Shown in pieces: positions 11,501-22,854 of a DNA stretch of 64,000 nucleotides; position 1 is the stretch's first letter; every line of letters starts with the position of its first letter. The notes beneath the pieces were generated by a model that was not told the origin of the DNA, did no database searches, and saw only the letters and a program-made list of their open reading frames with translations. The stretch lies in assembly GCA_002104905.1 (NCBI GenBank), contig MCFE01000375.1, positions 20,782-84,781 on the forward strand, written 5' to 3'. Origin of the DNA: Basidiobolus meristosporus CBS 931.73. Its lineage: Eukaryota > Basidiobolomycota > Basidiobolomycetes > Basidiobolales > Basidiobolaceae. Both the position numbers and the translations under genes were made by a program.

Positions 11501-14500
11501 GTTTAATCACACTTTAGCTTCAGTGATGATTGGTGGATCATCATGAAACAGTTTCAGATGGGCTGGCACTATATTGCTGATTGTCTTTTATTCACGGTGA
11601 TGGTGCACTTTGGCCCATGGTCCAAACTAATATCAGTGCAAGGGCCAATCCATTGGGGTGTAAATTGTGGGCAAAACTTGAGGCCTGCAACAGTTTGGTT
11701 GTACCACACTTTGTTGCCTGGTTTCCACTTTTATCCCATTAGTTTCTCATTTTTAGGTGGAGGGGGAAGGAGCTTGTTGACATTTTCAAATTCTCTTATG
11801 TAAAGGTGGGTGATACAGTGTATCAACCTTTCTACATAATTGTTATTTGTTGTCAAGGGGACACCTTCCATTGTCAATCCAGCTTCTTCATGCCATGGGC
11901 CTTTGTCCATACAGAACTTTGTATGGGGAGAAACCTGTCATTTTATTTGGTATTGTATGCATTGCTAGGAGTGTCAGTGGGAGCAGCTTGGCCCATGATT
12001 GGGGAAGTTCCCAGTGAAGCTTCTCTAGTATGCAGCAGCATGTCTGGCTCATCCTCTTGGTTAATCCATTGGTCTGGGGGTGATACATGGCTGTGAGGAC
12101 CTGTTTCATGCCAGTCATTTGGCACAAATGGGCCACAGTGTTTTTCAGGTGTTTTCATAAAGGGGCCAACGAAGTCTATCCCTACCCAGTGAAAGGGTAG
12201 GTCAACTGGTATTAGTGCAATTGCCCCTATTTTCTGACTCCAGTTAACTCTTTTGCAGGTGGAGCATCTTTGTAGCATATTCATGATGCAGGTCATCATT
12301 TTTTTCCAGTAAAATGTCTTTCTTAACATCTTATATGCTGTTAGGGGGTTAGCGTGACCTAATGACATATGTCTTTCTTGTGTGATTTCTTTGCAGGCAG
12401 GGATTGGGGGTATCTTGACTCTGAACTGTCCTTGGAGGAACCATAATTGGTTTTCTTATACTTTGTACTGACACCATTTACTTTGAAAGTCTCTCTTCAG
12501 CTTGTTTGTAGTGACATGTTTGGGGCACTCCCCTCTTCTTTTGAAGCAGATTATGTCCTTATAGTCATTGCTGACAAGCACTTGGCAAATGGGATAGCAA
12601 CTGAGGAAGTCTGCATCCTGGTGTTTCTTACCAGTGCAATGAATTATTTTGAAGTTGTATTCTTGTAGTCTGAGGCCCCAACATGCTAGTCAACCACTAA
12701 AGTCTTTAGTTTTCATCAGCCAGACCAGTATGCTGTGATCCATTACCACTGTGAATTGGCTACCATGTATGTATGTATGTAACTGTTTAAATGAATAAGC
12801 AACAGACAGACATTCTATCTTGGTAATGGGGTAGTGATGTTTGTGTTTGTTTAGCAAACAGCTCATGTCACCAATTGGGTGGAATTTGCCAGGTTGGTGG
12901 TATTGTCCCAGTATGGTGCCCATACCAGTAAGACTTCCATCACAGTTAATGCAAAATCTTGCATCCCAATTAGGAAAATGTAACACTGGTGGTGACATCA
13001 AGGAATGTTTCAGCTGATTGAAAGTCACCATGTGCTGCCTGTTGTTAACTACTAAGCGCTTTAGACTTTGTGTTTCAAATTTTGGCGGCATCCATACTTC
13101 AGGGATCAAGATTACTTCCAGTTGCTTGGATGCCTTTGTTGCGGTTATCATTGCTCCACTTGTCAAACAAGTTATTGGTGTCTCTAAGAGATCACCATCT
13201 CACTGGCAGGTGGTATTTTCATCACCTTTTGTGTGATGATTGGAGACTGCAATGGTTTCACCTCTTCAATAGTCAAACCATTGCTACACTCCTTCCTCTC
13301 ATTGGCAATATGAATCAGCAGGATACTATTGGTATCCCACCTGAGTTCAGATGCACTGTAAAGTATGTCCATCTTATGTTGGATAAACCCACTCTTGCCA
13401 ATGAGTAAGTTGTTGGCTGCAATGGGTTGGACCACAATATCTTGGTGTATAATTAAGTTGCCTAGCTGGATGGGGCAATTAGGCACTACTCCTACTGTTG
13501 TGTCTGGTTGGTCATTTGTTAGCCATACCCAAATGGTGTTGTTGGGGACTATATCCAACTTTAGCTGTTTTGCTAATGACTCTGACATGATCAATGTAGA
13601 AGATCCTGTGTCAATAAGGGCAAGAATCTCCTTATTCTCTATACTTACCTTTACATATGTACCATTATTTGGTTTTTATTGGACTATATGGTTGACATGA
13701 AGGGTTGTTATCTCCTTCAATCTCACTATTGGCTCCTTGACTAGAGCTGGGGCAAGTCCCAGTAAATTGGTTATCGACAGGGTTGCCTTAGTTTTCTCTA
13801 GTATCTTCATTATGGGGAATAGGCCATGTGAAGATGTACTAGCATTCTTTGTTTGCTTCAACACTTCTTCCCAAGGCTTATTCTGTACCTCTTCAACTAA
13901 CTCCACATTCTTTCCTTTTGACAAAACCACTACTGCAGGTTCCTTTGCCTCCTCTCTAGAAGCATCATGTCAATGCTTCTTCTTCCGCACTTCAACTGCT
14001 CTGACCACTTATGGGGATCCCTGTCCTTCAATCACTTGTATTACTATAGGGTAGCCCCATAGCAAGACAACCACTTGTACTTGCTTGACCAACTCTTGCA
14101 GCGTTTTACATCCCTGTTGATCTTTGAATGCCCTACATCTTACTTTGTTGTCTAAGCCCATGATATAAGACCTCATGAGCTGTCATTTGGCAGCTTTGTC
14201 CTTTGGGAGACCTCAAACTCATTGGAGAAACAGTTCAGTGTAGGCTTCATAGCTCTCACTGCTTTTCTTCCATGAAGACAGTAAAAGGGCTTTGTAGTGG
14301 CACCCCTTGGCATATAGAAAGTGTATCTTATAGGCTTCTTCTAGTACATCCCAGCCGTCATTAACTATGTCTTCCAACCCATAATGCCATTGCCATGCTG
14401 GACCTTCCATTTGTGTTGCAAACTCCCTTACTTTCTTGTGGTTGTCCCATCCTGCATCCACTGTAACTCTCTCCAACTTATCAAACCACTCAAGGGCTTT

Positions 14501-14599
14501 CTCTTTCTTTCCCTTGTAGGTTTTTAGTTTGATTGTAGTTGTCATTACCTCATTTGTGCTTATTTCTGCAGAGACAGCACCAAATATGTGGGTTATCAC
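11501..14599 (-). pseudogene. Gypsy-D gag-pol remnant lacking reverse transcriptase
   Basis: Minus-strand pieces in order. The Retrotrans_gag domain lies in 14219-14599 (ALEWFDKLERVTVDAGWDN, GPAWQW). The retropepsin carries an intact Asp-Thr-Gly-Ser-Ser at about 13604-13618, followed by 13184-13594. RNase H lies in 12690-13100 (INCDGSLTGMGTILGQ, with the TKIECLSVAY acidic motif and a VMDH motif). The connection domain is at about 12560-12690. Integrase HHCC and first Asp lie in 11943-12368 (HWVGIDFVGPF), and the later core lies in 11888-12136 (YHPQTNGL). The retropepsin frame runs to 13184 and is followed almost at once by the RNase H region, so about 1 kb encoding the polymerase core has been lost. 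Several stops and frameshifts are present. Confidence 0.82.
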
Positions 14600-14948
14600 T
14601 GACTGTACCTGGTGAGTGGGAGAGCTTGTAGGTCAAGTCAGTACCACTTGGTTCAGCATAGCTTCTAATAGAAGGTAGAAAGATAATAAAGACTTGTGTT
14701 TATTCTGTCCAAATCTTCCTGTTCTGTTACTTGGTTCAATTGGATTTATATATATATCACTTGGGAGGCATAGATAAAAGACCATTTGTTATAAAATAGG
14801 GGTGTGAACACCTTCCTGTTATGGTAAGTGTTCCAACTAGATAAGGGCAGGAATAGGAGGGATGATGCAGGGGGAATCATAGGGAGGATACTGGAGGACT
14901 CTGGGTAGGACTCTGGGGAGAACTCTTGGACAAACAGTTGGTACTACA
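14600..14948 (-). repeat. Gypsy-D 5' LTR (349 bp)
   Basis: Begins TGACTGTACCTGG and ends TTGGTACTACA. It is collinear with 9921-10273 with scattered differences. gag coding sequence abuts it on the inner side. Confidence 0.82.
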
Positions 14949-14962
14949 TTCAGTACTTGCAC

Positions 14963-15848
14963 TGTAGTGGGGTAACAGTGACACCCACTGACAGATTTGT
15001 CCACTCCCATATCTTCTACTTCCCTATTTCTCTGCTACCCTTATTTCAGTTTTATCCCATTTGTCTTATCTGACTAGTACTGTCCCATAAGCTGGTTAAC
15101 TATAATACCAGCTTATTGGACTTGTTCCATCATTCCAGCTGATCATAGTGCCCAATAGTGCCATAGCATGCCAGATGGTGCCTGATCATGCTATAGAGTG
15201 CCAGATGGTGCCATACAATGCCAATTTGGGATCAAAATTTACATGCATATGACCCTAAAATATCAAATTAACAACAAAATATAGAGCACTTTCTGGCACT
15301 ATGATCAATGGCACAATGAAACTAGTATGATCACCACTACCTGCTGCTACCTAAACTTCCAATCACAAATCACAGGACCCTCCCATGAAACCTCAGCAAC
15401 AGCCAACTGACCTTGGAGGCATTACTTGTGAGAAATACTCTGAGATGGTATCTTTTTTATATTTGACTCTTTCCCCAGCTTGTTTGTATACAGGGAAAGA
15501 TACATTTTGGCTTTTGTAACTGTTTACTACTGATGCCTTTTTATCAAGTCCCTGCTGGTGAGATTCACAGATGTATTGACCTTGGTAGCTCTAGTACATT
15601 GTCATCTCAAAGGACACTAAACCCAGCACATAATTTTGTTATGATACCAACTAAGTTGAGGATTGTAACTCACTGGTTTTCCATCTACATGCTTGTGACT
15701 TTATTCCCCTTCACATTAGAGGAGAGGCAGAGCCCAAGCATTCCTTTCAAGCTTTTATCATAGGTTATTGCATCCAGTGAGCACCCCACACACAAGATAC
15801 TTCAGAAGTGTTAGGCATATATCTCCCTTGAGCTTGTACACCACCACA
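14963..15848 (+). repeat. Solo LTR of the Gypsy-C family (886 bp)
   Basis: Starts TGTAGTGGGGTAACAG and ends CACCACCACA. It is flanked on both sides by GCAC (14959-14962 and 15849-15852), or GCACT if the first T is shared. It matches in reverse orientation the LTR at 62556-63626, including the segment TGTCATCTCAAAGGAC. There is no internal coding sequence, so this is a solo LTR left by recombination between two LTRs. It lies in the gag region of Copia-X. Confidence 0.82.
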
Positions 15849-16182
15849 GCACTTGATTGTCTTAATTTTTGATGCTGGGGTCTTGCTTATATCTAATTAA
15901 AGGTCAGGTCTTCTGTTCTGGACTCTAAATCTAGTACAAAGCCCTGAAACTTGTCTGTTGAGCTACTCAGGATGGTAACTGTCACATCCTCATCAGCAGT
16001 AGGTACACCCACAGATTTCATCTCCCATGACAGTATCCCAAAGCCCTCTTTATTGTAGCTGCATCTTCATCTTCACTGTCCACACTTTGTAGTCAAATCC
16101 ATTCAGCTTTTCAGCAGTGTAAGAGATTCCAGTAACAGCAGTAGTGGACATTACAGAGAGTGACAGCTTGGGGCTCATGCCA
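15849..16182 (-). pseudogene. Copia-X gag 5' part
   Basis: On the minus strand the gag ATG is at 16151 (32 bases after the 5' LTR) and reads into KLNGFDYKVWTVKMKMQLQ. That is the conserved N-terminal copia-gag motif of the 'leucine-asparagine-glycine ... tryptophan' type. A TAA stops it at about 16050, after which recognisable but broken gag continues towards the solo LTR. The rest of gag is on the far side of the two nested insertions, near 9775-9920. Confidence 0.7.
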
Positions 16183-16529
16183 TGTTGTAAGATTCTTGGA
16201 GATACTAGAAGTGATTGGGAGAACAAGTACATTATGTGGTTTTCACTTAAAGATTTATCAAAGGTAAAAGTAGTGTTTATGCTTTTATATAGTCTTGGGA
16301 TAACAGACATATAACATAGGCTTAGGAAGGTCCCAAGAACTTGTGTGCAAAGTTTAGGGCTGTTTGACCAATTTTGAGAATTTTATGTTCTGGGTACTTA
16401 ATATTCCTTTGAAAATATTCTAAGTATACCCCAACACGGAATTTGGTGAGTACTCACTAGGACTTGAAGGTAATGATCTAAGGAACTAAGTTAGGCAAAT
16501 ATTCTGGCAGAATACCAATTTTTGCAACA
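16183..16529 (-). repeat. Copia-X 5' LTR (347 bp)
   Basis: Begins TGTTGTAAG and ends TTGCAACA. It is collinear with 7547-7894. It is followed outward by the GTTGC duplication and inward by the gag start. Confidence 0.85.
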
Positions 16530-16534
16530 GTTGC
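16530..16534 (+). repeat. Target-site duplication, right copy (GTTGC)
   Basis: Exact match to 7542-7546; together they close the Copia-X element. Confidence 0.85.
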
Positions 16535-18869
16535 TACTATTTGCCATGAACACCTCCTGAGAATTGGCAAAGAACTTATTGGTATTTGGCCAATATATTT
16601 CTTCTCCCTGCTGGATTGTAGTCCCCCTGGTAAGTGAACTCTGGCTCTTTTTTGTGTGAGTTCTGAATTAAATGGTGTAGAAGCTGGCTTGTGACCAAGA
16701 GAAACCCAGTAAGTTTTGGTCAAGTTGTTTAACAAAATTAGTTGCTTGTTATGTCAAACCCAACCATGAATAACTGCACTAATCACCCACTCATTGGGGC
16801 TGCTTAGACTATGAATGCTAAAGCATAGGTGTCTCTATGTGCACATCTGTCCTCAGTATTCTCCAAATCTTCCTGGCTGTTGTCCAAATTTCAACTCATC
16901 ACATTCATCACAGACTTGAGGGCTACATTCTTGATTAGATTGCAATACAGTAGTAGCTGTGACTTGACTTGTCTTCCCATATCCCCACACATCTGCACCA
17001 TGGGACACTCCCAAAGTGTGAAGCAAGGCCTAATATTCTCCTCACACCAAGCAAGAGGGAGTGGAGAATGGGCACAGTAGCACAAGAGATATATGCAGGC
17101 AGCTTTATGCTTCTGGTAGAGCTGCATAAATCCCATGACAAACTCCTTGCATGAAAGCTGTGGTTGCATTAAGTTGTCATGTGTGATCTGCTTCAGGATA
17201 AATATTCCTACAATGCCAACATATAACTCTCCATGCTTCCAATGTATTTCTGGTAGAAACAGCTTCAGAAGGCTACATAAATAATGACATATTCAGTTCA
17301 ATCAGTCCTTCCATTTCTATAGTAGTATATAAGAATGAATGTTGATTGGAGCTTGTGAGAAGTGGTTAGGGTAATAGATACTCTGTAATATCTTGCCAAT
17401 TCTTTGAAATATCTCAATTATCATGAAGTGCTTATTAATGTTGAATTGCCCCATTTGCAACTTAAACATTAGTATATGGATATTATTGAAAAGAAAATGC
17501 ATTTCAACCAGTGGAATTATAGTATGTGCTTTAACATTAGGACTATTTACTATCATTCTTCTGAAAAGATACAAAATTCATTCAGCAATGGTCACAGGTA
17601 GCTATCCAGGTTGGACAGTGTTTTGGCCCAAATACCAGTGACACTGCCATTGAATTTATGCTCCAATACTGTCAGATAGGTGGCAGATTCAGGTTGATTA
17701 GAATCAGTAGCCAGCCAACTTTGCTAGTAGAGTACTTACTTACCTAGGTGTTTCCATGTGCACATCTGTTGTCAGTATTTTCCAACTCTTCCTGGCTGTC
17801 CTCAATGTGCCATATCAACACATCCATGTTGGATGTGAGAGTAATATTCTTAATGACAATGGGATATAGAAGTACCTGTAACTTGACTTGTCATCCGATC
17901 TCCCCAAACATCCACTCCATGGGAACTCCTATAAGGTGAAGAAAAGCCCAATATTCTCCACACACCAAGCAAGATGGAGTAGTGATTGGATACAATAGTG
18001 GCAGAGATCTACCCATACAGCTTTAAGTTTGTTGAATAACTGCTCAGATCCTGTCACATTCTTCTTGCACAAAAGATATAGATGTGTTAAGTAGGCATTG
18101 GTGATCTACTTCTGGACATATACTCCTACTATGTCCACATATGACTCCAAATGCTTCCAATGTATCCCTGAGAAAAAAATTGAGAAAAGGCCAGCAAAAT
18201 ACCATTGTAATATCAGTAGAATTCCAAGTGTCTCAAAATTGACAACACATAATATCTCTTTTTTTTGTTGATGGGCAGGTAAGCAGGTTCTCCAGGAGGA
18301 GACTGGACAAGCTAACATCCATACCAAATTTGGTAGTTAGCTGCCCATTACTTCCATCAAAAATTGCATTTGAAATTGGAACCCAATACACCAGCTGAAT
18401 ACCACCAAAATATCATTAGAATATCAGCAGAATACAAGCTAAAATCAGATGAATTCCAAGTTTAAGATTTTTCATAGGGGCACTCTTGGCAGAAATGGCT
18501 TCAAAAGGCCACTTGAGTAAGTACATATTGAGTTCATCTAGTCTTTGCATTTGTATTGTAGCAAATGCATACAAATAATGATTGAAGCCCATGAGAAGTA
18601 CTAGGGTAGCAGATACTCTGTAATATCTTGCCAATTCTTTCAAATTTCTCTGGTATCTCAAAGGGCTCATTTAACTTGAAATGCCCCATGTACAACTTGG
18701 TCATCAGTAAAGGGATAGTGTTGAAAAGCAAATGCATTGCTCTTAGTGGAAAGGTCTTGCTCCAACAAATACCCTTTATCTTAGTATCTCTGATTTCTGA
18801 CTAATTCCATATTCTGGCCAAAGGCTTATAGTTTGCTAACTTTGCTCCAATTGCATACTGATCTCTGTA
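16535..18869. repeat. Decayed repeat with an internal ~1 kb direct duplication (right half of the split repeat)
   Basis: Two related blocks run in the same direction. Bases 16800-17250 resemble 17740-18170, and 17290-17530 resemble 18520-18760. On the minus strand both encode related broken protein segments: WCEENIRPCFTLWECP in the first and a diverged WCVENIGLFFTL in the second. An old coding repeat is therefore likely. I cannot name the family. Part of the second block (18190-18475) is an inverted relative of 5575-5880. No CpG-rich or intact frame is present. Confidence 0.5.
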
Positions 18870-18909
18870 TATTCTCTCTGCAGGAGAATGATGCTCTCAG
18901 TATTGGCTT

Positions 18910-21900
18910 ATGGGTAATAATAATGTATGCAAGGCAAATGAAGAACTTACAGCTCAAGATTATCAAAACCTCTTTGAAATTCCAGCTAAAATTGCAACTG
19001 TTCAAGCAAAGAAGCAATTAATTTTGCAGCCAAAAGCAATAGAGGTGCCACTCAAACTCAATGGCCAGTCATATGTAGCACTACTGGATACTGGATCATC
19101 CAACTCTATTGTATCACCCAATGTAGTCAAAGAACTCAAATTGTAAATAAAAAAGTGACCAGAAAAAATTATAAGTGTATCTAAGGATCTCTCAGCCCCA
19201 AGAATTGGTATCACCAACCCAATCAGCATACATTGTGGTTCAATGACTATAATCCATCAAATGGAGGTTATTGACATTCCAGATGGACCTCAGGTAGTCA
19301 TTGGTCTAGACACCTTCACCAGACTTGGCTTTCACATAGGCAGACTACCAGTTTCATATCATGGAATCACTAAGTCCCAGCCACCCAGAATGGATCAGGT
19401 TCCCAAGATTATCTCTCCCCATCCAGAAGCAGTGGTGTCAACCTAAACTTTTCAAGCATATTCTCACTCAGCCAAATTGGAAATTTAGCCAGCCATTGAA
19501 AGAAACCCAGCCACTCCCAGGAACAGTTTCTACACTATTCCAGAATCCATTGTTATGCTAGAAACCCCACATGGTGAATCATCATGGAGGAGGCAATACC
19601 CAATTCCACAATCATGTCAACACTTGGTTGATGAAATAGTCCAAAAGTGGGCGGACAATAGAATTATCACTCAAGCCCCTGTCAACACAACATTCAACAT
19701 CCCTTTGATGCTTGCACCTATGAAAGATGCTGATGGAAATCTAACTCTGAAGAGACCCTGTTTGGACTCTAGGCCTCTGAACAAGCTTCTCCAAGATGAT
19801 AAATTTCCAATTCCTAGAATCCCGGATATCTTTTCCTCACTATCAGGCGCAAAAGTATTCTCTAAACTGGACTTGAAGGATGCATATCACCAATTCCAGA
19901 TCCTTCCTGATCATCAGCATAAGACTGCCTTTACTTGGAATACTATGCAATGGATATTTCAGGGAGCTTCCTGTGGCCTAAAGACACTGAGCAGCATGTT
20001 CCAGAGAGTCATGACTATAATACTCAAGAACACACCATATGCCTTAGTATTTGCTGATGATGTCATTGTATTTTCCACAAACCGTGATGATCATGCAACC
20101 CATGTCACTGATGTGATCAATAGACTGAAAGCTGCTGGACCAATTCTTAATGCAGAGAAGTGCATTGTTGCCTGCCTCAAAATCAATCCACTTGGATTCA
20201 TTGTTGCACCAGATGGCCACCAGCTTGATCCTTTCAAACTGGTCAATATTTGTGAATGGCCAAAACCCACTAGTACTGAGCAACTCCAACATTATCTTGG
20301 AGTATTCAGCTATTTCAGGGAACATATTCCTCTCATGTACACATTGAGTGCCCCTTTAGATGCATTACATCATTGTCCTGATCTTGCCTCAGCATGGAAC
20401 CTGACTTATGACCAAGCAATTGAGTCACTCTGCCAGTTACTCTCACAAGCACCCACCTTAGCCTACCCAGATTTTACTGAGATGTTTGTTGTTCCTACAG
20501 ATGCATCTAATTTTGGGTTGGGGGTTGTCATTGACCAGGATGAAGAACAAAATCCACCCCACTGGATCTCTTTTCAAGCCAGATCCCTACAACCTGCTGA
20601 GAGAAACTATTCTCCCACCAAGAAGGAGCTACTTGCCATAGTCTTTGCCTTGAAGAAGTTTCATCAATACTTATGGGGTAACCCTTTTACTTTATACACA
20701 GACCACTGAGCCCTTCTCTGTATTAATACTCCAAAGACTCTGACTCCAACGCTTACCAACTGGCTTGATACTCTACTTAATTATGAATATACAGTTATTC
20801 ATTGCCCAGGAAGCCTCAACATCCTGCATGATTACCTTTCAAGACTTTCCCCAACTTCACCTAGGGAGGGACATGGGATTACTTACATAATCAGTAAGCT
20901 CACTACAGCTCCCAAAATATTCCCTCAACTGGATTCAGCAACTTGGAAGATCCCACAAGCCAATGAAAGAAAAGCATTGAAACAGAGGAGTCATTACTTG
21001 GCCACTTTGGTGCTGACACACTTATGAAGAAGCTACACTCTAATGGATATCACTGGCCAAGTATCAAAGCTGACTGCCTAGTATTTGTCCAGTCTTGCAG
21101 AAAATCTCAGCTTTACTATATCAGCCACCATGGATTTCACCCTTTGAGTCCCATCCATGCAAGCCTTCCTATGGATCATATTGCAATTGATCTAGCTGCA
21201 CCTTTTACCAATAGTGATGATGGCAATCACTACCAAGACAAGTATGCTGGCACTATTGCGCAAGCACTATTCAAGCTCTTCTACCTATTTGGATTCCCCA
21301 AGGTCATTCAGTTTGAGTAATGGAACAGAATTTGTAAGTCATGTGATCAGGGTCCTTTGCCAGAGTAGCACCATTGATCACCTCTGATCACTCCCTATCA
21401 TCCCAAAGCTGATGGACTTGCTGAAAGACATGTTCAGACCTCAGCGAGCATCATGAGGGAATCTATCAAAGGTACCAAGAAGATTTGGGACAAGTACATT
21501 CCAACAGTACAGTATGCTATAAACACCAAAATTGCTGCTCACATGAATCATCACAACTTTCTTTGATGTTTGGAAGAAAACTCAACTACTTTGGAGACTA
21601 TCAGAATACAGAGTTTGCAAAGTTGAACACTGATAAGCTAAAGAACCAACTTGAGTACCTTACCAACATTGTCTACCCTGCTATCAGTGCCAGAAGTAAG
21701 ACCTCACAGCAGAAGATGACTTCAACATACAGCTCAAGACACAGGAACAGCAGTTTCCTTGATGGGTCATATTTCATGACACTAGACCCAATCCAACAAT
21801 CTAAATTTGAACCCAAATATGAAAGCCCATTCAAAGTAATCAGATGTACCACTGAAGGATCTTGTGTACTTCAGGACAATACTGGAGCACTGCTACCCAA

Positions 21901-22130
21901 AAGCTTTCCACCTTCTTCACTCAAGCACATATCTCAACACCCAGTTACTTCTGAATCATATGAAGTTGAAGCTATTGGTGACCTTGATAGAGAAGAACCA
22001 AATTGACTTTATTTAGTAAAGTGGAAAGGTTATGATGCCAAACACAATACTGGGGAACCTATTACCAACTTTGATATTGTTGCCATCATTGATCAGTATT
22101 GGAGCTGCAGGGGAACCCAGAGGGTATCAG
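18910..22130 (+). pseudogene. Gypsy-B gag-pol remnant with chromodomain
   Basis: The protease has Asp-Thr-Gly-Ser-Ser at 19087-19101. Reverse transcriptase and RNase H form a long open frame, 19555-20709. The polymerase motif is Phe-Ala-Asp-Asp (20050-20061), a variant of Tyr-x-Asp-Asp. RNase H has TDAS and the ELLAIVFAL helix. The frame ends at TGA 20707-20709 inside TDH-stop-AL, where relatives have Arg; a CGA-to-TGA change is the simplest explanation. It stays readable for ~60 codons after that. Integrase HHCC lies in 20990-21110, with one Cys replaced by Ser (SCRKS). The Asp of the core is at about 21190. The tail lies in 21485-22006. The chromodomain (YLVKWKGYD, then GEPITNF) lies in about 21958-22105, with one stop (22004-22006) inside it. 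At least two frameshifts separate these pieces. Confidence 0.85.
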
Positions 22131-22156
22131 AAAACTCCTCTCCCAGGAGGAAGTGA

Positions 22157-22854
22157 TGTTGTACATCAACATTTAAAACTTAGTCATTTTCACTCAGTTA
22201 GAAAATCTAGTACCCTAACTGATTTTCCCTAACCCAACCATAACTAATCCCTGTTGTTGTTTATTTTATCACTTCTCAGAATCTATTTTTAGCTGTCCCA
22301 CCTGATCAATTTTCAAGCGGTCATTGCATCCTCATCTGATCTGCTAAGCTTTTCCAAAGGATTAGTCATCTAAGATCTATCCAACCACTTAGTAGTTGCC
22401 AGGACATTAGCTGATTAATGATGCAACTTTTCATTTATCTTAGGCACCTATCAACACCCCAACAGGTTTCAATTAGTCCAGTCTGTTGGCGCTTACTAGT
22501 TGAACTTGATCAGAAAAATATAAATAAAGATTACTGAACCTTTTGGTTTAGTGTGTATCTCAGCAGAATTAAGATTGTGACTCAGCAAAATTCAGAATTC
22601 AACAATTCTGTTCTAGTTTCTGCCCAAGCCTAGCATATCTAGCACTACCAAAAGCACTAAGCCTAGCTTGCATAGCAAACCAACTCTGTTGCCTTTATAG
22701 CCCAACTCAGCTATATACTAGACTAATATTAGACCAGAACCTCACTGCTAATATTTCTGTCACTCTTGACAATTCTAATATTCAGCACTTAATTGTCACT
22801 TAGGTTCAGATAACTCATTCAAGAGTTTTATTACACTTTTGCTTGTACACAACA
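22157..22854 (+). repeat. Gypsy-B 3' LTR (698 bp)
   Basis: Starts TGTTGTACATCAAC after a purine-rich tract and ends TTGTACACAACA. It matches the reverse complement of 52107-52804 over its length, and both copies are 698 bp. A TATA-like AATATAAATAAAG lies near 22527. Confidence 0.8.

Larger units (their letters stand above)
9921..14948 (-). mobile_element. Gypsy-D, Ty3/gypsy retrotransposon with extra 3' coding region, decayed
   Basis: Minus-strand element inside the gag region of Copia-X. LTRs at 9921-10273 and 14600-14948 start TGACTGTAC and end GGTACTACA on the plus strand. Order on the minus strand: 5' LTR, Retrotrans_gag, retropepsin, (reverse transcriptase missing), RNase H, zinc-binding integrase, integrase core, integrase tail, a further ~1.2 kb of frame remnants, 3' LTR. 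No clear target duplication is visible: flanks are ATTAC at 9916-9920 and TTCAG at 14949-14953. The PBS side is abnormal because gag reads straight out of the LTR, which suggests a deletion. Confidence 0.82.
7547..16529 (-). mobile_element. Copia-X, Ty1/copia retrotransposon, decayed, with two later insertions
   Basis: A minus-strand Ty1/copia element bounded by LTRs 7547-7894 and 16183-16529, with a perfect GTTGC duplication. Reading 5' to 3' on the minus strand: 5' LTR, gag start at 16151, gag interrupted by solo LTR-C (14963-15848) and Gypsy-D (9921-14948), then gag zinc knuckle, protease, GAG-pre-integrase, integrase, linker, end of RNase H, 3' LTR. The reverse transcriptase and most of RNase H are missing, with the deletion junction near 8075. 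The LTRs differ visibly from each other, so it is old. Both terminal motifs are TGTTGTA/TACAACA-like. Confidence 0.88.
18870..22854 (+). mobile_element. Gypsy-B, 5'-truncated chromovirus (Ty3/gypsy)
   Basis: Plus-strand element lacking its 5' LTR and most of gag. It starts abruptly in the gag/protease linker near 18870-18910 and runs through protease, reverse transcriptase, RNase H, integrase and a C-terminal chromodomain to a 698-bp 3' LTR. A purine-rich tract (AGGAGGAAGTGA) directly precedes the LTR, as expected for a polypurine tract. A solo LTR of the same family and identical length lies at 52107-52804. Confidence 0.85.

Noticed and set aside
9911-14953. Target duplication for Gypsy-D (ATTAC against TTCAG)
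   Set aside because: Only partial match under any alignment; not claimed.
16800-18760. KDZ or Plavaka transposase
   Set aside because: Cys-rich fragments were suggestive, but no diagnostic motif of those families could be found.
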